From Phocaeicola_A sp045545095 (GTDB taxonomy: Bacteria; Bacteroidota; Bacteroidia; Bacteroidales; Bacteroidaceae): a stretch of 47,391 bases of DNA. The notes beneath the pieces were generated by a model. That model was not told where the DNA came from, ran no database searches, and saw nothing but the letters and a program-made list of their open reading frames with translations. The translations under genes and the position numbers were made by a program. The DNA lies in contig JAZQAG010000017.1 in NCBI GenBank assembly GCA_045545095.1, forward strand, positions 1-47,391, given 5' to 3'. Shown piece after piece: positions 25,505 through 32,795 of this stretch (positions are counted from its first letter, which is position 1; every line of letters begins with the position of its first letter).

Positions 25505-26341
25505 ATGAAAAGAATAGCAATACAAGGCATGATAGGGTCGTTTCATGACATTGCGGCCCACCAATATTTCGAAGATGAAGAAATCGAATTGATTTGCTGC
25601 AACACCTTCGAAGAGGTATTCGAAGAAATTCGCAAAGACAACAATGTAATAGGTATGACCGCCATTGAAAATACCATTGCAGGCAGTTTGTTGCACAACT
25701 ATGAACTACTACGCGATAGCGGAACAACAATTGTAGGAGAGCATAAGTTGCGTATCAGCCATAGTCTGCTTTGTTTACCCGATGAAGATTGGAATGACCT
25801 CGTGGAAGTAAACTCACACCCTGTAGCTTTGGCTCAATGCCGGGATTTTTTAATGAAGCATCCGAATCTCAAGATTGTTGAGACTGATGATACAGCAGGT
25901 AGTGCCAAACATATCAGTGAGAAGCAGTTGAAAGGTCACGCTGCAATCTGTTCAAAATTTGCTGCTCCACTCTATGGCATGAAAATCTTGGATGAAGGCA
26001 TCGAAACGAACAAGCACAATTTCACCCGTTTTTTAGTAGTATCCGATCCTTGGAAAGCAGATGAATTACGTGAACGCAGAAATACCAATAAAGCCAACAT
26101 TGTCTTTTCTCTACCACACAGTGAAGGAAGTCTGAGTCAGGTTCTCAGCATCTTTTCTTTCTATCGTATCAATCTTACTAAAATACAGTCACTCCCTATT
26201 ATCGGACGCGAATGGGAATATATGTTCTATATTGATGTGACCTACAATGACTACATGCGCTACCGCCAGTCCATTGATGCCATCACCCCCCTTATCAAAG
26301 AATTGAAGATTTTGGGAGAATATAAAGTGAATGAAAAGTGA
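25505..26341 (+). CDS. pheA: Prephenate dehydratase (PDT-ACT)
   Basis: 278 residues, a stand-alone prephenate dehydratase without a fused chorismate mutase. It converts prephenate to phenylpyruvate for Phe synthesis. The catalytic domain begins RIAIQGMIGSFHDIAA, then IGMTAIENTIAGSLLHNYEL, and has the active-site TRF at residues 174-176 (HNFTRFLVVS). The C-terminal ACT domain (about 195-270) reads PHSEGSLSQVLSIFSFYRIN. The Phe-binding ESRP motif of other PheA proteins is QSLP here (228-231) and the GAL motif is GSL, so classic Phe feedback inhibition may be weakened or altered. It is the first structural gene after the attenuator, 18 nt past its U tract. Confidence 0.95.
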   Translation: MKRIAIQGMIGSFHDIAAHQYFEDEEIELICCNTFEEVFEEIRKDNNVIGMTAIENTIAGSLLHNYELLRDSGTTIVGEHKLRISHSLLCLPDEDWNDLVEVNSHPVALAQCRDFLMKHPNLKIVETDDTAGSAKHISEKQLKGHAAICSKFAAPLYGMKILDEGIETNKHNFTRFLVVSDPWKADELRERRNTNKANIVFSLPHSEGSLSQVLSIFSFYRINLTKIQSLPIIGREWEYMFYIDVTYNDYMRYRQSIDAITPLIKELKILGEYKVNEK

Positions 26342-26377
26342 ATATCACATAATTTATAATTCTGAATTATAATAGAT

Positions 26378-27544
26378 ATGAATATACAACCAGCAACACG
26401 CCTACAGAGTGTAAGTGAATACTATTTCAGCCGTAAACTGAAGGAAGTGGCACAAATGAATGCCGAAGGAAAAGACGTCATCAGCCTAGGTATTGGCAGT
26501 CCGGATATGCCCCCTTCAGAGGCTGCAATCAAAATATTGTGCGAACAAGCACAGCGTGCCGACGTACACGGTTACCAACCTACCGTCGGTATTCCAGAAC
26601 TCCGCAAAGCCATGAGCGGGTTTTACCAGAAGTGGTATAATGTAGAATTGGATCCGAATACAGAAATCCAACCTCTCATAGGTTCTAAAGAGGGAATTTT
26701 GCATGTAACATTAGCTTTTGTCAACCCCGGTGACCAAGTTTTGGTTCCCAATCCAGGTTACCCCACTTACACTTCCTTGAACAAAATCCTAGGAAGCGAC
26801 ATTGTCACCTATAACCTATTGGAAGAAAAAGGTTGGCAACCCGATTTCGAAACATTGGAAAAGATGGATCTGAGCCATGTTAAATTGATGTGGACCAACT
26901 ACCCCAATATGCCTACTGGTGCCAATGCAACACGTGAACTTTACGAACGATTGGTGGATTTTGCCCGTCGCAAGAATCTTGTCATTGTGAACGACAACCC
27001 TTATAGCTTCATTCTAAACAAAGAGCCTCTGAGCATTCTGCAAGTTCCAGGGGCCAAAGAGTGCTGCATTGAGTTCAATTCGATGAGCAAAAGTCATAAC
27101 ATGCCGGGATGGCGTGTCGGCATGCTGGCCAGCAATGCCCAATTTGTCCAATGGATATTGAAAATAAAGAGCAATATTGATTCCGGCACCTTCCGTCCCC
27201 TACAGTTGGCTGCTGCCGAAGCTTACAATAACAGTGCGGAGTGGCATTACGAAGCCAACTATACCGTCTATCGTGAACGACGGGACTTAGCAGAGCAAAT
27301 CATGACTGCATTGGACTGCACATATGACCCTTCCCAAGTAGGAATGTTCCTTTGGGGTCGTATCTCCGATCATTACAGCGATGTAGAGCAATTAACTGAA
27401 CGAGTATTGCATGAAGCACGGGTATTCATCACTCCTGGTTTCATTTTTGGAACTGGTGGTGCACGCTACATTCGCATTTCCCTTTGCGCCAAAAAAGAGA
27501 AATTGGCAGAAGCTTTAGAAAGAATCAAAGGAATAAGCAAATAG
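26378..27544 (+). CDS. PLP-dependent class I/II aminotransferase (probable aromatic aminotransferase)
   Basis: 388 residues, fold-type I aminotransferase. Visible are LGIGSPDMPPSEAAI, the substrate-cofactor motif NYPNMPTGANAT, NDNPYSFI, and the PLP lysine segment SMSKSHNMPGWRVGML; GGARYIRISL is near the end. By sequence it resembles the aspartate/LL-diaminopimelate aminotransferase group. Its position between pheA and the DAHP synthase gene argues that it transaminates phenylpyruvate and 4-hydroxyphenylpyruvate to Phe and Tyr. The reaction is inferred from context; the family is certain. Confidence 0.9.
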   Translation: MNIQPATRLQSVSEYYFSRKLKEVAQMNAEGKDVISLGIGSPDMPPSEAAIKILCEQAQRADVHGYQPTVGIPELRKAMSGFYQKWYNVELDPNTEIQPLIGSKEGILHVTLAFVNPGDQVLVPNPGYPTYTSLNKILGSDIVTYNLLEEKGWQPDFETLEKMDLSHVKLMWTNYPNMPTGANATRELYERLVDFARRKNLVIVNDNPYSFILNKEPLSILQVPGAKECCIEFNSMSKSHNMPGWRVGMLASNAQFVQWILKIKSNIDSGTFRPLQLAAAEAYNNSAEWHYEANYTVYRERRDLAEQIMTALDCTYDPSQVGMFLWGRISDHYSDVEQLTERVLHEARVFITPGFIFGTGGARYIRISLCAKKEKLAEALERIKGISK

Positions 27545-27591
27545 AAATAAATAATCCATAATTAGACTACATAATTCATATTAAACACCAT

Positions 27592-28659
27592 ATGGAACTC
27601 GAATTAAAACCTATTACGTTTCAAGGAATTGACCCAACGAAACCCATGATTATCGCTGGTCCTTGTAGTGCAGAGACAGAAGAACAAGTGATGGAGACCG
27701 CTCATGAACTGGCAAGTAAAGGACTTAAGATTTTCCGTGCGGGAATCTGGAAACCGCGCACCAAACCTGGAGGTTTTGAAGGCATCGGAGTAGAAGGTCT
27801 TGCTTGGTTGCAGCGCGTAAAAAAAGAGACAGGCATGTATGTCTCCACAGAAGTGGCCACAGCCAAACATGTAGAAGCAGCTTTGGAAGCTGGTATCGAC
27901 CTTTTATGGGTAGGTGCACGTACCTCTGCCAACCCCTTCGCAGTACAAGAACTGGCAGACTCTCTTAAAGGAGTGGACATCCCTGTGTTGGTAAAAAACC
28001 CCGTTAATCCCGACTTGGAATTATGGATTGGTGCCATGGAACGTTTGAATCAAGCAGGCATCAATCGATTAGGTGCCATTCATCGCGGTTTCTCTTCTTA
28101 TGACAAAAAGATATATCGTAACCTCCCTCAATGGCATATCCCTATCGAATTACGCCGCCGCATTCCGGCATTGCCTATTCTGTGCGATCCCAGCCATATC
28201 GGAGGCAAGCGCGAATTGATCGCCCCCCTTTGCCAACAGGCTATGGATTTGGGATTCGATGGCCTCATCGTTGAGAGTCATTGTAACCCTGATTGTGCAT
28301 GGAGCGATGCATCCCAACAAGTAACTCCTGCGGTATTGGACTATATACTCAATCTGCTCGTTGTCCGCAAAGAAAAGCAGACCACAGAAAATCTGCATGA
28401 ACTACGCAGACAAATTGACGAATGCGATAACAGTCTTATCGAAGTGTTGGCCAAGCGTATGCGTGTGGCTCGTGAAATCGGAACATACAAAAAGGAGCAT
28501 AATATGCCCATTCTTCAAACCGGACGTTACAATGAAATCTTGGATAAACGCGGTGCACAAGGAGCCCTCTGTGGCATGGATGCCAGTTTCATCAAGAAGG
28601 TTTTCGAAGCCATCCATGAAGAGAGTGTACGCCAACAGATGGAAATAATCAACAAATAA
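27592..28659 (+). CDS. Bifunctional DAHP synthase / chorismate mutase (AroQ type)
   Basis: 355 residues. Residues ~1-260 are a KDO8P-synthase-like type I-beta DAHP synthase: MIIAGPCSAETEEQVMETA, FRAGIWKPRTKPGGFEGIG, STEVATAKHVE, and the metal/PEP region LPILCDPSHIGGKRELI. Residues ~268-355 are an AroQ chorismate mutase domain: LRRQIDECDNSLIEVLAKRM, REIGTYKKEHNMPI. The fusion joins the first step of the shikimate pathway to the branch-point step to prephenate. The mutase domain probably also confers feedback control on the synthase, as in other such fusions. It supplies prephenate to PheA and TyrA encoded on either side. Confidence 0.94.
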   Translation: MELELKPITFQGIDPTKPMIIAGPCSAETEEQVMETAHELASKGLKIFRAGIWKPRTKPGGFEGIGVEGLAWLQRVKKETGMYVSTEVATAKHVEAALEAGIDLLWVGARTSANPFAVQELADSLKGVDIPVLVKNPVNPDLELWIGAMERLNQAGINRLGAIHRGFSSYDKKIYRNLPQWHIPIELRRRIPALPILCDPSHIGGKRELIAPLCQQAMDLGFDGLIVESHCNPDCAWSDASQQVTPAVLDYILNLLVVRKEKQTTENLHELRRQIDECDNSLIEVLAKRMRVAREIGTYKKEHNMPILQTGRYNEILDKRGAQGALCGMDASFIKKVFEAIHEESVRQQMEIINK

Positions 28660-28709
28660 TAAGTTTTCAGCTACTAGCTACGAGTGACTATACTATAACG
28701 AATAAGTCT

Positions 28710-29483
28710 ATGAAAATACTGATTCTCGGTGCAGGAAAGATGGGTTCTTTCCTGACCGATGTTCTGAGCTTCCAGCACGAAACTGCCGTATATGACGTTG
28801 ACCCGCAAAAATTACGGTTTGTCTATCATACCTTACGATTCACTAATTTGGAAGAGATTGCAGAATTCAAGCCCGAATTGGTCATCAATGCCGCAACGGT
28901 CAAATACACCCAAGAAGCTTTTCGACAAGTGATACCCGTACTGCCCAAAGAGTGTATCTTGAGTGATATTGCTTCCGTAAAGATTGGTTTGAAGGATTTT
29001 TACGAACAAAGTGGTTTCCGATATGTATCCACCCATCCCATGTTCGGCCCCACCTTTGCCAATTTGGACAACCTGAGTCGCGAGAATGCCATTATCATTT
29101 CCGAAGGAGATTATATGGGACGCATATTCTTCAAAGATCTGTATAGTTCTTTGAAACTCAATATTTTTGAGTACACATTCGATGAGCACGATGAAACCGT
29201 AGCTTACTCTCTCTCCATCCCCTTTGTCTCCACCTTCGTCTTTTCAGCCGTAATGAAACATCAGGATGCTCCAGGTACCACCTTCAAGCGCCACATGGAT
29301 ATTGCCCGTGGCCTACTGAACGAAGATGATTACCTATTACAAGAGATTCTCTTCAATCCCCGAACACCGGGACAAGTCGAAGGAATACGCCGAGAATTGA
29401 AAGAGTTGCTTGAAATAATCTCTAATAAAGATGCTGAAGGCATGAAGGGATATTTGACAAAGATTCGAGAAAAAATCCGATAA
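28710..29483 (+). CDS. tyrA: Prephenate dehydrogenase
   Basis: 257 residues. The NAD-binding Rossmann motif is at the very start (MKILILGAGKMGSFLTDVLS). The prephenate dehydrogenase domain contains LSDIASVKIGL, THPMFGPTFANLDNL and a helical C-terminus (DAPGTTFKRHMDIARGLL). It oxidatively decarboxylates prephenate to 4-hydroxyphenylpyruvate for Tyr synthesis. The protein is compact and lacks an ACT domain, so regulation probably occurs through the fused DAHP synthase and the attenuator. The 50-bp gap before it contains the GCTACGAGT palindrome word. The pectinesterase gene starts only 15 bp after its stop codon. Confidence 0.92.
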   Translation: MKILILGAGKMGSFLTDVLSFQHETAVYDVDPQKLRFVYHTLRFTNLEEIAEFKPELVINAATVKYTQEAFRQVIPVLPKECILSDIASVKIGLKDFYEQSGFRYVSTHPMFGPTFANLDNLSRENAIIISEGDYMGRIFFKDLYSSLKLNIFEYTFDEHDETVAYSLSIPFVSTFVFSAVMKHQDAPGTTFKRHMDIARGLLNEDDYLLQEILFNPRTPGQVEGIRRELKELLEIISNKDAEGMKGYLTKIREKIR

Positions 29484-29498
29484 TGAACAGAAAAAACT

Positions 29499-30479
29499 AT
29501 GAAAAAGCTAATACCTGCATTGCTGCTGGCATGGATGAGCATCTATACATCACAAGCCGCAAAAAGTTATGACAACCCTGACACTATCGTAGTGGCACAG
29601 GATGGTAGTGGTGAATTTACCACCATTAGTGAAGCGATTGAAGTATGCCGTGCCTTTATGGATTACCATAAAGTCATCTATATCAAAAAAGGTGTATATT
29701 GCGAGAAGGTAATCATTCCTTCTTGGCTTACCAATATCGAATTGTGCGGTGAGAATCCAGAGACCAGCATCCTGACCCACAATGACCATGCCAACATGGT
29801 ATATCCCAATACCAAAATGAAGATAAGCACTTTCCGTACCTATACACTGAAAGTGGAAGGAAACGATATTACAATCAAGAACCTCACCATCGAAAACAAT
29901 GCTCCCCGACGAGGTCAGGCCGTAGCCTTACATACTGAAGGAGATCGGATAAAATTAGTGAACTGTCGCCTGGTAGGCCATCAGGATACAGTATATACTG
30001 GCGTAGGAAATACACGTATTCTGTTCAACGGTTGCTATATTGAAGGAACGACCGACTTTATATTCGGCCCCTCTACCGCTTGGTTTGAGGAGTGCCACAT
30101 TCACAGTAAGGCCAACAGCTATATCACAGCAGCTTCTACTCCGAAAGGTATCAAGTTTGGATACATTTTTAATCGATGCCGCCTGACAGCCGACGAAGGC
30201 ATTGACAAAGTTTATTTGGGTCGTCCATGGCGTCCCTATGCCTACACCCTTTTCATGAACTGTGAATTGGGAGCACATATTCGCCCGGCAGGTTGGCAGG
30301 CATGGAGTAATAAAGAGGATGTGAATACCACCACCTATCTTGAGTACAAAAACTACGGTCCTGGAGCAAGAATCAACGAACGCATCAACTGGAGCCGTCA
30401 GCTTTCTGACAAAGAAGCCAAAGAGATAACCATGGAAGCTGTATTCCACCTTTCCAATTCCCCGTGGAACGTAAAGTAG
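29499..30479 (+). CDS. Secreted pectinesterase (CE8)
   Basis: 326 residues with an N-terminal signal peptide (KKLIPALLLAWMSIYTSQAA). The right-handed beta-helix CE8 domain shows the family signatures in order: QDGSGEFTTISEAIEV, GHQDTVYT, EGTTDFIFGPSTAWFEEC (catalytic Asp) and LGRPWRPYAYTLFMNCELG (substrate Arg). CE8 enzymes demethylate pectic homogalacturonan in the periplasm or on the surface. The surprise is the location: 15 bp behind tyrA, co-directional, with no promoter visible between. It is therefore presumably transcribed from the Phe/Tyr-attenuated operon. A hairpin cluster follows at 30596-30748. Confidence 0.93.
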   Translation: MKKLIPALLLAWMSIYTSQAAKSYDNPDTIVVAQDGSGEFTTISEAIEVCRAFMDYHKVIYIKKGVYCEKVIIPSWLTNIELCGENPETSILTHNDHANMVYPNTKMKISTFRTYTLKVEGNDITIKNLTIENNAPRRGQAVALHTEGDRIKLVNCRLVGHQDTVYTGVGNTRILFNGCYIEGTTDFIFGPSTAWFEECHIHSKANSYITAASTPKGIKFGYIFNRCRLTADEGIDKVYLGRPWRPYAYTLFMNCELGAHIRPAGWQAWSNKEDVNTTTYLEYKNYGPGARINERINWSRQLSDKEAKEITMEAVFHLSNSPWNVK

Positions 30480-30595
30480 ATTATAAAGCACTAATAGAGG
30501 TCCGGTTGCAAAGATAAAGCATTCATCCATTCCACATTGTCGAAGATGTTCGAAGGATGTCATAGTTCTTGAATGCCTTTTTAAATGTCCTTATG

Positions 30596-30673
30596 ATGCC
30601 CATCCATATACCTTATGGATGGGCATTCTTAGAAGTTAACGATGCCCATCCTTAAACTACATAAATGGGCATC
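30596..30673. terminator. Tandem terminator hairpins with interchangeable arms
   Basis: Hairpin one: ATGCCCATCCATA (30596-30608) with 30614-30626, 13 bp perfect, 5-nt loop. Hairpin two: GATGCCCAT (30641-30649) with 30665-30673, 9 bp. Both use the same GATGCCCAT/ATGGGCAT sequence, so arms could also cross-pair. They lie between the convergent pectinesterase and CE6-CE1 genes. A TTCTT run follows the first hairpin on the plus strand. Confidence 0.7.
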
Positions 30674-30690
30674 ATTAAAATGAGTATCTA

Positions 30691-30748
30691 AAGATTTAGA
30701 TGTTAGAGGCATAAGATTTAAATCTTAAGCATCCAACATCTAAATCTT
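30691..30748. repeat. 58-bp nested palindrome
   Basis: AAGATTTAGATGTT (30691-30704) is perfectly inverted at 30735-30748. Inside sits the further palindrome AAGATTTAAATCTT (30713-30726). It follows the two terminator hairpins and lies 28 nt from the CE6-CE1 stop codon. It is probably the terminator of the polysaccharide operon on the minus strand. Confidence 0.6.
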
Positions 30749-30775
30749 ATAACGTTCAAGAACGTATAGCTATTG

Positions 30776-32725
30776 CTATTTCCTAAACAGCTTCGGGATA
30801 AACTGATTCAAGCCACGTCTCCAAGTGAGCCACTCGTGGCCTGTACCTTGTGACTCATAAAAATCAACCTTAATGCCAGCTTTACGTAAATTATCTGTAA
30901 GAGTTGCTGTACCAAAGTTCTCATCCGTACCACAACTGAGGAAAAGATAGTGAATCTGTTTGTTAAACTCGTCTGGACGAGTGAAGATACCGTCGTAGCT
31001 CTTCTGCACATCAAGGCCGAAAAGAGCACCACTGAAAGCCCCCATCCAGGCAAACTTATCCATATTATTCAACACTATGTCGAAGGTCTGATGTCCTCCC
31101 CATGAGAGTCCGGCCATCGCACGGTGCTCACGGTCAGCTTTAGTGCGGAAATTGGCATCTATATAGGGAATAAGGTCATTCAACAGGACAGGATAGAAGG
31201 TATTGCCATACGTAGCATGGGTCATACCACGACCAAAAGGTGCGCGGATGTCACCACTCTCCATTACCACAATCATAGGCACGGCGCGGCCTTCATTGAT
31301 GGCATTGTCCATAATGTGCTGCATGTGTCCCTGCTTGCTCCATCCGGTCTCATCCTCGCCCATACCATGCTGTAGGTAGAGGACAGGATATTTCTTCTTG
31401 CCCTTCTCATATTCAGCTGGAGTATAGACCATGGCATGTCGGAATGTTCCTGCACTTTGGGAATAGTAGTAAATACTGCGGACTTGTCCTTGAGGAACAC
31501 ACTGCTGTGGACGATAATAGTACCCTTCTGGTCCTTCTGGAATCTCTATACCACCAGCCTGACGGTGACAACCGAAGAAAGTGTCAGTGGCAGGATCAAC
31601 GGTAGAGACTCCATCTACCAAGATGAAATAGTAGTGAAAACCTACAGCCAAGGGATCAGTAGCAACCATCCAAGTACCCTTACTGTCACGCTTCATGTCA
31701 TACTTCTTCCCACAAATATCAACCTGTACCTTCTTGACATCGGGAGCCATTACACGGAAGTAAGCTCTGCGCTGGCTGTCCACCTTCGGAAATTCATTGC
31801 CAGGGAAAGTGGTTTCGGCCACCTTGGCATCAGCAGGAATTTCTATACCTTTACTTATATAGGTAGGACGTTTGCTCTCGTAGCCTAACAGATGAAGCAT
31901 CTTATCACCATAACGGGCACCCAGTTCGCGATAACCGGCTGCATCAAAGTGCAAATTATCGGGACCGCTGGTACAATCGTCAGAAGACACGACATGTGAA
32001 GTATGGATGGTTTGGGGCAAAGCCTGTATCTGCTTGTTCATGCCAATACATACTCCCTTACCATCAGCCTGTACCACCTCGCCTACAATCAGGGGCACTT
32101 GCTCTGGAACCAAGTTGAGATCGGCCAACATGCGGTCATAAACATTCTGTACCTTTTCATCCCATTCTTGGTCACCAGTATTTGAACATCCTTGATGCAT
32201 CAGGATTCCCTTGATGACACCATCCTTCTGGGCCTTACGAGCCAATGCAATGATACGTTCATACGGATTATCGCCATAAGCTTTCAGCATACCCTTCATC
32301 CACTGAGGAGCTACGGTCTTCACATAGTTATCAATAGAATCGGGCATAAATCCCTCAATACGGATTCCACCTATGGCCACATGGATGACCCCTACACGGA
32401 TATGTTCGGGCAGATTGGCTATCATTGTACGGCCAAAATAGTCCGCAGGAGTCAGGCCATTGTTGGGACGGCAAAGCGGAGGAGTAGCCTCGCACCATTC
32501 CCCCATCTTACGGCCACGTTGGGCATCATCCACAGCTGGCATCAATAGAAAACGAGGGCCAGGACTAACAAGGTCTTGAGCCTCAGGACGGGCTGCTCCT
32601 TCCATGTTGGATTGTCCGAAACAGAGGAAAATATAAAAGTTGGGATCAACTTCTGCCATCACTTTCTGCATAGGGCACAGACTAAGTGCCACTAATGCAA
32701 GAGATCTCAATAAATACTTTTTCAT
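30776..32725 (-). CDS. Bifunctional acetyl xylan / feruloyl-type esterase (CE6-CE1)
   Basis: 649 residues with a signal peptide (cleavage near residue 24). Residues ~28-280 are a SASA/CE6 SGNH-type acetyl esterase: FLCFGQSNMEGA (nucleophile Ser39), HVAIGGIRIEGF and GILMHQGCSNTGD. Residues ~300-395 form an E-set/CBM48-like domain (RAYFRVMAPDVKKVQVDICG). Residues ~420-649 are a CE1 esterase: PVLYLQHGMGEDETGW, the nucleophile elbow GLSWGGHQ (Ser541) and a terminal TGHEW histidine. CE6 usually removes acetyl groups and CE1 with this architecture removes acetyl or ferulate from xylan. Substrates are inferred. It is the last gene of the GH43/esterase operon. Confidence 0.88.
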   Translation of the reverse strand: MKKYLLRSLALVALSLCPMQKVMAEVDPNFYIFLCFGQSNMEGAARPEAQDLVSPGPRFLLMPAVDDAQRGRKMGEWCEATPPLCRPNNGLTPADYFGRTMIANLPEHIRVGVIHVAIGGIRIEGFMPDSIDNYVKTVAPQWMKGMLKAYGDNPYERIIALARKAQKDGVIKGILMHQGCSNTGDQEWDEKVQNVYDRMLADLNLVPEQVPLIVGEVVQADGKGVCIGMNKQIQALPQTIHTSHVVSSDDCTSGPDNLHFDAAGYRELGARYGDKMLHLLGYESKRPTYISKGIEIPADAKVAETTFPGNEFPKVDSQRRAYFRVMAPDVKKVQVDICGKKYDMKRDSKGTWMVATDPLAVGFHYYFILVDGVSTVDPATDTFFGCHRQAGGIEIPEGPEGYYYRPQQCVPQGQVRSIYYYSQSAGTFRHAMVYTPAEYEKGKKKYPVLYLQHGMGEDETGWSKQGHMQHIMDNAINEGRAVPMIVVMESGDIRAPFGRGMTHATYGNTFYPVLLNDLIPYIDANFRTKADREHRAMAGLSWGGHQTFDIVLNNMDKFAWMGAFSGALFGLDVQKSYDGIFTRPDEFNKQIHYLFLSCGTDENFGTATLTDNLRKAGIKVDFYESQGTGHEWLTWRRGLNQFIPKLFRK

Positions 32726-32795
32726 GTTCTGTAATTTTATATAGGACTATAATACCAATTAATTAATAAGTCTTATTCAACCCTTATAAACTTTT

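Noticed and set aside
25271..25696. 141-codon minus-strand frame over the leader and start of pheA
   Set aside because: Conflicts with the promoter, leader peptide and pheA on the plus strand, and has no recognisable protein features.
29499..32725. Pectinesterase as part of the xylan utilisation cluster
   Set aside because: It is on the opposite strand, convergent and separated by terminators; its promoter context is the aromatic operon.
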